Positions 23,771 to 35,463 of a stretch of DNA of 64,000 nucleotides are shown here, piece by piece. Position 1 is the stretch's first letter. Each line of letters opens with the position of its first letter. The stretch comes from Dipylidium caninum (Eukaryota > Platyhelminthes > Cestoda > Cyclophyllidea > Dipylidiidae): contig QEYB01000921.1 in the NCBI GenBank assembly GCA_017562135.1, forward strand, positions 620,001-684,000, read 5' to 3'. Under the pieces are notes generated by a model. It saw only the letters and a program-made list of their open reading frames with translations, was not told the DNA's origin and did not search any database. The position numbers and the translations under genes were made by a program.

Positions 23771-23775
23771 GCAAT

Positions 23776-25103
23776 ATGGAGTGCGGAATTAAGCATGTTA
23801 AGCATATATTCATCGTTACTTCGGGTAAAGGTGGAGTTGGGAAGTCTACGATAGCCTGTCAAATAACGATGGGGCTTGCCAAACAAAATCTCAAGGTTGG
23901 CCTGTTAGACTTGGATTTATGCGGGCCTTCAATTCCAAGAATCATGGGACTTTGTGACTCGAATGTAGTTTTACTTCTTTCGTATAAGCTTTTAGGTTCA
24001 GCAATGTGCTGAAGGCTGGCTCCCCGTCGTGGCAGACAAGGCCTTCATGAACATATTTGTGATGTCAATATCCTTTCTCATGTCTGACCAGAATTTTGCG
24101 GTCGCATGGCGTGGCCCACGGAAGAACGCAATGATAGATCAATTTCTTTCCAAGGTTTGTTGGGATCATTTGGATGCGTTAGTTATTGACACACCTCCCG
24201 GAACGTCGGATGAACATATTTCGGTCGTTGAGAAAATTCGAGATACGCAAATGACCGTCTACGGGGTGCTATTATTGTTAGCACCCCTCAGGTTTGTGGA
24301 CTTTTGTTTGATTGTTTTTTTTGCATTGTACTTGAGGATGATACTTCTCTTTAGCGGGTGGCAATTTGTGATATCCGCAGACAGCTAACGTTTTGTGAGA
24401 AAGTTGGTCTTCCTATAATTGGGTTAATTGAGAATATGAGTGGATTTGTATGTCCCAATTGTAAAGAACCCCTCTATCTGTTTGCCTCAGGTGGGGTAGA
24501 AGCCTTAGCGAAGGAAAATGGCATCGACTTCCTGGGTGAGTTGCCAGCTTGCGCGAAGTTCTTCGAAAATATATGTTTTCTATGTTGTGGTTTTTTATAG
24601 TGTCTTCAGCTAAAACTAGGTGCTATAACTGATTTGCCATATTTTCAGGCTTAATGTTGACTTGGATATGTTGTTAATGTACACATATTATAGCAGATAT
24701 AAAATGTCAACGTCATCCTTAGACTAGTCCATTTATGTGTTTGCAACTCTTTTACTTTCTCTTGCAATATGCTTCTTTTATCCTGTTTACGATTTAATTG
24801 GTCGTAGTTATCAGTTTTCACAAATATTGTCTTGCATCAATGTTCCCAACTACCAAGTTATTACAAAAAATGACAGTACTTTATTTCCAAGAAAAAACTG
24901 TTTAACCTTGATAATGTGCCGTCATATTCATTCCATGGCAGACATTTTAATTCTTAATAGGTCGCCTTCCTTTGGACCACTGTGTAGTCAATATCTCTGA
25001 CCAAAAACTTCCATTCACGGAAAAAATGCGATTGGCCTTACCTGCAGATTCAGAAATCATGGCATATATTTTAAAAAAATATATGCGAAACCCAGAGACA
25101 TAG
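23776..25103 (+). CDS. NUBP2: Cytosolic Fe-S cluster assembly factor NUBP2 (Cfd1), with a one-base frame break
   Basis: Four exons, 23776-23964, 24002-24291, 24355-24535, 24961-25103, would give about 267 residues, close to human NUBP2 (271). It is the scaffold ATPase that, with NUBP1, builds 4Fe-4S clusters for cytosolic and nuclear proteins. The deviant Walker A GKGGVGKS is at 17-24, then [60 protein letters not shown] with the CPxC cluster ligands, and GRLPLD. In exon 2 the frame is lost by one base near 24255-24260, at a GGGG run: AIIVSTPQ, the expected sequence, is in the next frame and leads to a proper donor. One extra G restores the whole gene. I favour a sequence error. Introns 1 and 2 are 37 and 63 nt. 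Confidence 0.92.
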
Positions 25104-26167
25104 GTTTTGATTTATATGTACTCGCAGTTTTTAAAAAGCCGGTAAGACTATATAAGAACTTTTTCTTCGTTTTCCGTGTATGCACAAAATGGAGAATGAG
25201 GTGGGAGAACGCTTGGATGTAAGCTCAGTCACTGATTAAATTTTAGTGGTTTGATTGAGTATTCTCGAACCATTTGGTACAATGGACTTGAATCGAGTAG
25301 TTAATACCTTCGCTACACAGGTAGTGCGGACTTCGTGTTACCTCTGTTTTGACGTCTGTAAAGTGTTATCCTTTCGGCACATCGTCACTGTCACGTGTTT
25401 TGACTATGGGGCGGTACTTGCGATGTGGGATTCACTGATGAATCCTCTCAAATAGAGGGTGTGACCTCCCAACATGGCATCAAGTGGGGGGCGGTTGGCC
25501 GTCACTCTTAAATCAGGCGCGAGATTGTCAAATCGGAGGGCTTGAGTAAAGTGGGGCTTTCCTCATTTACTAAGCGCGCTGAGGAATGGCAGTGTGGGCA
25601 GTGGCGCCGTTTCTATTGAATATTGAAGTTAGGGGAGCGCCTCTGGATGCGGAACATTTACTTTTAACGAAGGAACTATACGCATGTGAAGTAAGCGAGT
25701 AATAGAATGTAAGAAAACGCAGGGAGACAGTTTTCATTAAGAATCGTACATCGCAGATAGGTTGAGGTACCACGAAATGGCGGCTGTTAATAAAATCCTT
25801 ATTGTTTAACTGGCGAGCAAGTAAGCAAATAAAGTTTATTTGTTGGTGCCAAGTTGTGGTAACAGTGCCAAGAGACCAAAAACACCGAACCTAGATTAAG
25901 TAATAGTGCGGTTGCACCTCATCGCGAGATATTAATATGAAATCACCAAACATTTTAATGAATCAAGGTCAAAAAGTTTGCGCTGATTTTAAGGTCAGTG
26001 GGTTCACGTCTCTTCGGTTTCATGGGAGACCGTCCGACTCATTCACTCAGAATAATTTTTTGAACTTAGAATACCTACCCCCGTTTCTTTATTGGGTTTT
26101 TGATCGATGGTTTGGCTCATATTACTCACTAATTTATATGGCAGATTCGATTTTTCCTACTTTTCAG
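25104..26167. other. Region between NUBP2 and the recognised AP-1 sigma exons
   Basis: The first coding exon and promoter of the AP-1 sigma gene should be here. TATATAAG occurs near 25149 with a short ATG frame and a GT donor at about 25218, but its translation does not resemble an adaptin start. No other gene seen. Confidence 0.5.
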
Positions 26168-27804
26168 CAGGCAAGGGAAAGTTCGTCTCCAAAAATGGTA
26201 TTTATCTTTCACTGAAAAAGAAAAAAAGAAGATAACGCGAGATATTATTCCTGTAATTTTGAACCGGAAACCGAAGATGTGTTCGGTTTTAGATTGGCGA
26301 GATCTGAAAATCGTCTATCGAAGGTTTGTTCCCAAAAGAATGTTATTTCTTTGTGGCTCTTAGATATGCCAGTCTCTATTTTTGCTGTGCAGTTGAACCG
26401 GAGGACAACGAACTGATCGTTCTTGAAATCATACACCGATACGTTGAGATTTTGGATCGTTACTTCGGAAGCGTGCGTGCTTGTTACAAATAACATTCAA
26501 ATGTTTTAAATATTTAATGCAATCTAAACTGTAGGATGCTTTGATATCTATGTCAAACATTGAATCATTTCGTATCATTTCATTTATTCGGATTTAACTG
26601 TGGTGTTCCCCGATTCTAGGAAGATGTTATTTTAGGTAGGCTTAAAAGTCTTCTGTCGTTTTTGGTTTTAAAACATGGAGCGAGAGGTATTATTATCCTT
26701 AAGTAACTTGAGGCACTATAATACTTTTATATTCTTTGCTGTTCTTTAAAGCCTCTACTCTTAGTCACTCATCTAGTTCGATAAATTGATTTAATCGTGT
26801 TCACCCATTGATTTGATATTTTGTTGACTATTAATAACTTCTGATTGGTTATTTGGTAATATCACCGCAGCTTCCTTAGCGGTATTTAGTTTGTTTAAGC
26901 ATTCTTTGCGCGTCCAATGATCCATGTTCGATTGCATCCTTGTTTCAACTGAAAAAGGACTCCTTTACAGTAACACGGATTTGTTTGTTGAACTTTTGTA
27001 AACTTTTGTGCTACTATATTTGTATCCTTTCGGACCACTCGACAAGGAATGAGAATTGGTGAAGGGCTCATCCTGGCGTCTTTCTTTTTTCTGATAGAAG
27101 GCAATGAATTTATGACAGTAATTATGAATTATTTATGAGTTACCCAACTTAAAACAGATTTCCGCGGAACTAGTTTCACTATGATGCTTCATGAGTTTTT
27201 GTTCTCGTTTTTTTTCTTGAGACTATTCTTCAATTGTCCATTCACTTTGACACTTTTTATGTGTAAATAGGGTGGAATACGCGTTAGTCTTTCATTACCT
27301 TTTACTACAATTTTTTATTAAAGAAAGGATGGGGGATACTTCCAATATAGACTCTTTTCTATACTTGATGTTTGTCTATTATACATTTTTCGTTCTTTGC
27401 ATCGGTTTATCTTCAGATTTCTACACTATTGTCACAAAAAATCCTTTTATTTTCCCCATAGAAACCACTTATCTATATTTGGTGGGTCGCTGCACATTGT
27501 GTGCAGAATGTCAGTCAAACAATATGCAATTAACTTAAATTAAGTGCTGGTTTTGTATACTTGAGTTATCCTGAAAAATCCAGTTAACGCTTTCTTTAAA
27601 TCAAAATCTTGTGTTTGATTTTGCACCTATTTTTAAATGATAATTTTTTGATGTGGGCCCATTTAGGTTTGCGAACTCGACATAATCTTTCACTTCGAGA
27701 AAGCCTACTACGTATTGGACGAGCTGGTACTCTGTGGAGAAATGCAAGAGACAAGTAAGGACAACATTCTTCGAGATATTGATGCCCAAGATTTGCTTCA
27801 AGAG
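26168..27804 (+). CDS. AP-1 complex sigma subunit (clathrin adaptor small chain), partial
   Basis: Three exons with consistent phases: 26168-26323, 26364-26472 and 27667-27804; the introns are 40 and 1194 nt. They cover about 134 of roughly 155 residues: [92 protein letters not shown] and [10 protein letters not shown]. This is the longin-fold small chain of the AP-1 coat, which loads cargo at the trans-Golgi and endosomes. [12 protein letters not shown] and GEMQETSK fit AP-1 better than the AP-2 sigma chain. The first exon (M..FMLLFS, ending in AG) and the last exon after LLQE were not found. All exons are too short for a simple open-frame scan. Confidence 0.9.
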
Positions 27805-30800
27805 GTGCGTTAACAATTTTTACCTCCTAATAACAGTGACATCCAAATTTTCCTATTTGAATGGAAACGTAACGCGTTCTTCATTTTCCTGCCCATCTCT
27901 AACCACCGGTCGAACTCAAACTTGTTCTGCATGAATTGACTGAAGTCAAAATGCTAATATTGGTTATGTAGCAATTTCTGTTGAAAAGTAGACACTTAGT
28001 TTGTTAACTACCCTTTCAACTAATTGTAGCCTGTCAAGTCTCTTTGTCTAATCGGGGGCTGGACATTTGGATTGTAGTAGAGAGTGCTCGATCCTTCAAC
28101 CTAAATTGTGTTTTTCATCATCCATTGTGCAGGTGTTAACATTCTTAGGTAGATCCACTTCTAGCATTACTGCATACTTGATACGAAATATATACGGCTT
28201 TCTTTTACGCTACCAATTCACATCTTTCCCAGTTTTTGAAATGACTTATTTTAGCTTCCCCTTATTCAGCTGGATTGTAGCTACGTAAATAAAGTGGTTA
28301 TTATTGGCGCTACTCACCTATACACCCACAAACCCTCACAGAAAGGTCAACATCAGGATGTTTGCTCTCTCATCACGTTAGTTGACTAGCTGTGCTAGTC
28401 TCAGATACGGTATGCTAATCAGCTGGACATTGGATTGCTCATTTGGAATTCTTTAATCTACCTCTATTCGCATTTTTTTGAGTTAATTCAAATGCCTTTT
28501 ATATGTCTGTGACTTTTTTACTTTTCTGTATAAGCTCTGAGGCAAAGGCGTTACTCTGTGCTGGCATTGAACTTTTTATATAAGTTTGTTTGGAGGGCTA
28601 CATTCACTAGGCGGCAAGATATGAAAAGCAAAAACCTGTCATTTCAATTTATAAATCCTTCATCTCAGAGTTCTTTGCTTCACTCCGTTGTCGCTTCGGC
28701 AAATTGTCTTAATAAACAATGAAATTATACTTGTGACTAACTTATTTATGTTACTTCAGTTGTCAAAACTCAATGTGTCTTCCGTACAAATTTTCTATTA
28801 TCCACAGTCAGTTATTTAATGTACTAGAATTTCGTATAAGTAATTTTCTTGATGCTAAGAATCGGCGCTGCTTAGATTAATACCCACAGAATCACAGCCG
28901 TTTTCTAAATGGCACAACTACACAAATGTTTTTAGGTCTGGATCTTCTGTCGTCTCACTTTATCAACCATTCTCCTCATATTAACAATCTCGGGTTTTCT
29001 TTTTCATACACGAACTTTAGTTAATCACACTGTTTGCGTCCGGGCACTACCACTGTTACCTGCCACTCGCACTCGCGATAGGACGTGGTTGTTACTCAGT
29101 TCTGAGCTTGGCAGTGGCTCATTAGCACCCATTTTATTGACATAGAATTAAACTCCCTTTTTTGGCCTGACACCATGTTTTCATCATATTCTACGCGCTT
29201 AATGTAAGCGAATCCCATACAGTGCTCTTCTATGAGGTCACCACTCACTAGAATACGTAATTCAACCATTTTCGTTTCACTTCTCACGAAGTCTAAGGGA
29301 GCTGCTATAAATCGACTATAGTAGGTAGCCTGCATGACTTGCTTACCAAGTTAGTGAAGGTAAGAAAGGCGCATTGTTGTGCTAGGATTTGTCCTGAACG
29401 TCCTTTGTCATTTTTGTAGGAGCCAGTATCTTTCGGTTAGTGATGAAACAGACGTTTGGATGCCTAGTCAGTTGGCTGCCTATCGAAACTCTAGAGAGTT
29501 ACGCATCTTAGTTTTTGGGGCAAAATTCCGATCGGCTCCACAATGTCTGGTGTTTTTTCAATGATAAGAATGTTTTTTTTTTCAAAGTATTATTGAACTG
29601 AGTGCTTAATTATTTCGTCGAAGATGAGTAGTAGGGATCCCATATGCTATCTCAACTTGTTACTAGGTTATAATCCATTTTTTCACGTTTCCGCTGTCTG
29701 AACAATTTAGTCGTCTTCTATTTGTCTACCGACGTATGGTCTACTCGTTGCATCCGCCAGTCGTTTAAAAACTTCCGTCACTTACTATTTCAAGCAAAAT
29801 AAGCTGTGTCTATTAGTGCGTCGCATAAATAAACGCAATATTGAATAAGCACACTCTCACTTGGCCTCGAAATCCATAGTTTCTCTGAATTTCGGCATTT
29901 TATTAGATTTCGTTTATGGAACTTTCTTCAGTTATCGTGGTCACGGATGTTAATTTAAGTGGAAATACCTTGATCACTATTAGCAGAGGAAATTTACACT
30001 GCCTCTTGACATTACAGAAGGATTGTAAAAACAAGGACGAGCAGGAAGATCTAGTCGTAATCGATGTGTCCGACCTATGAGACAAGACAACTCCATCCCT
30101 CTAGTCCATGTTTATGCTGATTTCAATCTTCCACTCTCTCAATGCAATCACTTACCTTCCGCTCTCAATGACTTGTATTTCGGATTTTGTCCTATTTACT
30201 AACTTTAAATAATTTGTACGAATGGTGTTTAATTCTACCCTCACCACTTGATTTATTGATGGAAAATACAGCCTTAGCGAAAGTATTCGCTATAAATTGA
30301 TGCTGAGATTATACAAATCTCAAAATTGGTGTGTAGTAGTCGCGTGCGAGGTAGAGATTCAGGTGCATGGAGTGTTATTATCAATGGGAGAATAAGAGTA
30401 GGTTCTACTGTTTACTCCTTTTCATGTTGCGTTATGCGAGTTTAACAGTCGGAGCAGGACTTGGGTACAGAGAGGATTGATGTATGCGTTTGCGCATATA
30501 TCATGGTCAGCTGACTCAGAGTGCCAGTGGGCAAAATTTTAGCATGTGGGATATGGGATAACTTCGTAAGATGCTTAGGAGCTGGCGACTGTACAAATTC
30601 ATGGCAGGTTGTATGATTTCCAAATGCGCTTTTCCATGAGAGTGTAGATTTGAATTATGTGTAAATTACATTGAACGTGTACGTATTATGGTGCACTGGT
30701 AATTCTACGAAACATTGAGCATTATCTGGTGTCTAAGGAATAATGCTGGGAGTTGATGAGCATAGTACTCAAGATGGTGTCATGTTTGATTTATGTTTGG

Positions 30801-31016
30801 CGAGTACACTACAGACTAAATCGGTTTAATACTACAGGTTAACAACACACCCATAAAACTCATATTAATTTTCAAATAAATTTATAACCTTTTATAATAA
30901 ATATTTCCTTACTTTACACGCCGTAAAATTCTTTGGGTCAATATGTTTTAGTCACTGTACTCTTATTCGGAAGTCTTGAAAAGTTCAGGCGCCTACTTGG
31001 TTTAAGTAGTTGGAGT
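27805..31016. other. Region between AP-1 sigma and the Na+/H+ exchanger
   Basis: 3.2 kb of AT-rich sequence. The last AP-1 sigma exon and the signal-peptide exon of the exchanger probably lie within it, but I could not fix them. A candidate acceptor at 28275 followed by CTACGTAAATAAAG would give a three-residue ending plus an AATAAA, which is only a possibility. Other short frames show no family features. Confidence 0.45.
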
Positions 31017-34000
31017 ATGGGCATTGTTGACAAATGCACCACAGATGACATCAATGAAATTGGACGAAAGACGCAAGCCCGAATTGAACATGAACACCGC
31101 ACCGATAATGTATATATGCTTACGTATACAATACTCATGGCACTCACTGTTCTCACTATATGGCTGTTTAAACACCGACGCTTTCGCTACGTACATGAAA
31201 CTGGTCTGGCCGTCATATACGGTAAAGTTTTGCATAACTCGTAATAAACTAGGTCTAATCGTCGGTGCGATATTCAAATATGGGGTACCAGAGCGCATCA
31301 TGACAACTCAAGTCTGGGGGTTGCCTTCTAGCCCTTCTAATAGCTGTTCATTGACACTGCCTCCGGAACGCGCTATAATTAACCTCACGGTAACAGAACC
31401 AATTTTGGCCTCTCGATATTATCACTATTACTTGGAATTCGAGTCAAGAGATACTGTTGTAGCGCATTACAGAGTAAGATCCCAATAAATAACCGCGACT
31501 TTTAGATGACCTTCAACCCAGAAATATTTTTTAACGTCTTGCTCCCACCAATAATATTTGCTGCTGGCTACAGTATGAAACGTGTAAATCATTCGCTTTT
31601 AACATTTTCGTCTATAGAAACATTTTTTCAAAAATTTTGGTGCCATTACAACATATGCGTTCATTGGGACGTTTATAGCATCTATCGTTACAGCGTGAGT
31701 ACTTCATTTCTCATAAGTTCTGTAGTTCCTTATGCTTTGGGTTATCGCGATTTATTCCCTATCTCAATGCAAACCTCCGGTTCAGCGATTGTCTTTACTT
31801 CGGTTCCATCATATCTGCCACCGATCCAGGTAGATATATCCGACTTCGCTAATTACCTATAGTCACCGTTTTGGCTATTTTTCATGACTTAAGCGTTGAT
31901 GTTGATATGTACGCTCTCGTGTTCGGCGAAAGCGTCCTCAATGATGCAGTTGCTATTTCACTATCTCAGTAAGCCGAAATACGTACGTTTCTTTTTCTCT
32001 ATATCTTGATTGATTTTGTTGTTGCGTTAGCCACGTTGTCCAGTTCTTGTTTTTTTATTTTCACCAGCAAATTTCTATTGATTGGTCATGAAAACCCTTT
32101 TTGTCTATGTGACAGGACAGTTGATAGGTTCGATTCATCAGCACATGGCGGATTAACGGGGAAATCTTTGTTTACTGCTGTATGGAGCTTTGTCGCTAAT
32201 TTTGGAAGTTCATTTTTCCTCGGCTCATCAATGGGATGTTTTACGGCCTTGTTGACAAAGTATACACACATTCGCGACTATCCTTTATTAGAAACTGTGC
32301 TCTTTGTTCTCTTATCATACACCACATTTTTCCTCTCTGAGGCGGTTGGCATTACCGGTGAGTAAAAGCGCATGTACCTTATTATATCTCATTACATTTA
32401 TCTTTCCATACCATTGTAAGCTCGCCGCTTTTTTAACTGCAGCATCAATAAATTGTGCCATCATTATTTAGGTATCGTGGCACTTTTATTTTGCGGTGTG
32501 ACACAAGCACACTACACTTTCAACAATCTCTCACGTGAATCACAAGTGTGGACAAAACAGGTTTGATCTCCTTTCGTCACACTTTTCGTTTTTACAATAA
32601 TGGGTGTTTAGTAATATTAAACTAGAACTCACTATGCGACAACGTGCAAGTAATGAATGGAGCTCCATTACATACGCAGCAAGGTTCATATTATGCGTTT
32701 GAATCGAATGTTTTAGTAACCTTATTCCGATATAACGGAAAAACGTTACCGTTAAAAAATCGCCTGCTGAGGGGAAAGAGAGATACTGATCATTTATTGC
32801 CTTCTTTCATGTGTCTTAGCCTGAGGAATACCTATTATGTGATTGTTATTTTTTTGATTCCTTTCGCAGTTCTTCGAGCTACTGAGCTTCCTTGCCGAGA
32901 ATTTTGTATTCGCTTACATCGGAGTATCGACTTTCAGTGCTCCTTCACACAATTGGGATATATGGTTCATCCTCATTACTATGTTGGCATGTGTCTTAGC
33001 GCGTATGTGTGCTATCTACCCCCTTTCGAGGTTGATTAACTGTGCCCCGCCGCAACCAATGCGCCCCACGCTGTTGTCGTCGTGGCCATCGGGATCCATT
33101 AGCCACCCAGTTTTCACAGGACAATGCTGGAGACAACGCCGTCTTTGGATGGCAACGTTTCCACTCTTCAACCAATAACGTCACATCTTCCACCGTGGAT
33201 GATGTCAATGTGGCTGAACCAAAGGGCCTAATTGATTGGAATAGGCAGCATTTGTTGGTGTTCTGTGGCCTTCGAGGCGCTATGGCTTTTTCTCTATCCA
33301 TCCGGAATACCACCACTGAAGTGAGGCAGATGTTTTTCTCCACCACGATCATAATCGTCATAATTACAGTGCTCTTGGGTGGCTGCCCTCGCTACTCCGA
33401 TTTTGCAGTGGTTAAAAATTCCGTGAGTTATTTAAAGGTGTTGTGTTTTGTTTTCTTTTCCATCTATATATTGTTTTTGATGCTTCTATGAGGGTCAATC
33501 GATCCCACTCTAACGAATGTGAGTCTTAAGTGCTTATGAAGTCATTCTAGTCTTATCAGAACAGCGAGTTATTTTCATTTCATAGGATTTTTGATCTCCT
33601 CCACCAAGATTAATCTCTTTTAGCATAGTTTAAAATTGAATTTTTTTACTCGCGTTTCCTCTTTTCTATTTTTCTCATAATTTATACTCTTTGTATTATT
33701 GTTCATTCGGTGATTTACGATGTCTCCGATTGGTAGCTTTTAGAGTTCTAATGACTCACGTCTAATTCTTTGTTGCCTTTAAGTTACGTTCGCCAAGTAG
33801 ATGAAAAAAAACACTATCCTTACACTGTCTAAATATTTTTCCGTATATGAAATTTCCTACATTTGTCTCTAATTCTGCACTTTATGTGTGAGATGGATTA
33901 GACTCCACCACTATGGACATTAGTTGTTAATTAAGTAAACACGATATGTGAGCGGTCTAATCGTATAAAAGAATAATAGAATGTCAAATTGTGAAATCCA

Positions 34001-35463
34001 GAGACCCGGCTGACAATGTATGTTAACAAATAAGTGAACTAAATTTTTTGTTTAATGTTTCTATAATAGCTGTTTTATACCTGTTGTAGTACCCACACAC
34101 GCACTGCAGACGGAAGTTTTCAGTGATAATGTGAGTCGCCTTAGCAATATAGGCCATACTCATTATTTGCCATTACGAATTCATTTCATCTTACATAAAA
34201 ACGATTGTCGTAATTTCGTGAATATTTGCACTAAGCTACACACACTTTATTTTTAATATGCTTCTTCAAAGTTGTTACATCACCGAGTGTTCAAGTGCGT
34301 ATTTACATTACACTAGAAACGTGTGAGTGGTCGGTAATCTATTTCGCAACGTTGAGTGTAATTTGATGCTGTCTTGTCCGTATTTCTTTGTTACCGTAGT
34401 ATACTGACCACATAAATTCTGTCTTTTCAGAATGGTTCACCCCAGAAGCAGCGCAAATCTTACTACAATTCCTGCTGGTTCAAATTCGACTCACGGTGAG
34501 TATGCGGATGCAAATGCTCCACCTGTATCGTACTACTTAGAGTCTAGGCTCTTGAGACAAGGTCATGCAAAATATAATCTTTATGAGTCACAACCCACTG
34601 CTACCACGGTGAACATATCGTTGCCTGTTAATGTGTCAATCCTTCACTAATGGCTTGTTTTCTTGCCTTCTGGTAAAGGCATTCAGTACTATATCATGGC
34701 ATCACCTTGGCACTTGCTTTTCTTTATTTGAATCTTATTAACAAGTGGTCTTACGCGTCGTAACGACACTGCATTGGCCATGCGTTAGAGACCCGTAGCA
34801 TCGGGCTTCATTTGAACCTCACTAACTATGACACTGGGGTAAGTAGTAATAGTTATTCGGTCGGTGAAATTTTACTTATTCGTTACACTTAATTACAGTT
34901 TTTGATATCTCCTGGAATCTAGTAAGGTTTATTAATTGGTGTGTAACGAAGTTCTGGTTCAATAGTCCCTCCAAGTTAAATTCGGGAACACTTTCAAAAG
35001 GCGCATTTATCAGCACTCCATTTGCTTTTAGGGGATCGCTTGTGAGGTGTCATGTTAGTAGATGTTTCATTGTTTTTTGATTTGTTTTAAAAGTCTCTCC
35101 TTTTGGCATTATACGCATGTGGATTCCGCCTTTTTCTGATGGGCCGATGCTAGCAACAAATTTTCTTGTCCTAATAGAATTTTGAAGCCTCTACTGACGC
35201 ACAGTGGACCGCTGCTGTCAGAGACGCTGCCCAGATGCTGTTTGCCTATCGCTGATTGGCTGACAACTGCGGACCAGCGAGAGGCCGCCGTTTCGGCCGA
35301 TTTTAACAACTCAAGCTGTGCTCTCTTCGAGTCTACTGCTTATGACAATCTCAAAGGGGTGGTATCAACTAACAAACTTTCACCCGCCTCTCTAAAGGTT
35401 ACTTACGATCCTCGTTCATGCTATGCTCGATCTGCCAAATTCAGCTTTGATTCCACACCTTAA
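31017..35463 (+). CDS. Organellar Na+/H+ exchanger, NHE6/7/9 type (SLC9A6/A7/A9), with frame breaks
   Basis: Exons: 31017-31221, 31253-31473, 31506-31583, 31618-31694, 31726-31829, 31863-31968, 32116-32357, 32472-32560, 32870-33422, 33493-33518, 34090-34130, 34431-34495, 35178-35463. These exchangers set endosome and Golgi pH. Recognised in order: [144 protein letters not shown] and the tail [16 protein letters not shown] typical of this subgroup. Five early introns are 31-34 nt. Exon 32870-33422 changes frame twice, near 33042 (CCCC) and near 33378 (GGG); each is fixed by one base fewer, or a 61-nt intron 33042-33102 could explain the first. An upstream signal-peptide exon probably exists; 31017 is the first in-frame ATG seen. 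Confidence 0.9.
34496..35177 (+). other. Last intron of the Na+/H+ exchanger gene
   Basis: GTGAGT donor at 34496 and AATAG acceptor at 35177. It joins phase 2 to phase 1 and restores [13 protein letters not shown] exactly as in the family. No other content seen. Confidence 0.75.

Noticed and set aside
24640..24720. Extra NUBP2 exon after TTTTCAG at 24651
   Set aside because: Phase does not fit exon 3, whereas the exon at 24961 continues GRLPLD in the right phase to a stop at the expected length.
25937..25996. Possible AP-1 sigma first exon ending TTTTAAG|GTCAGT
   Set aside because: The translation KKFALIL resembles the family start, but a stop lies just upstream in frame and there is no ATG.
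29096..29564. Opposed frames both reading ELRILV
   Set aside because: The similarity is about 15-20 bp and likely chance; no longer inverted repeat is seen.
33395..33422. Short intron from 33363 to 33402 to repair the exchanger frame
   Set aside because: It would keep frame but delete the conserved ATPILQ residues that are plainly encoded.
34470..34490. tRNA B-box-like GGTTCAAATTC, and GGTTCGATTC near 32128
   Set aside because: Both lie inside exchanger exons and have no A-box or cloverleaf around them.
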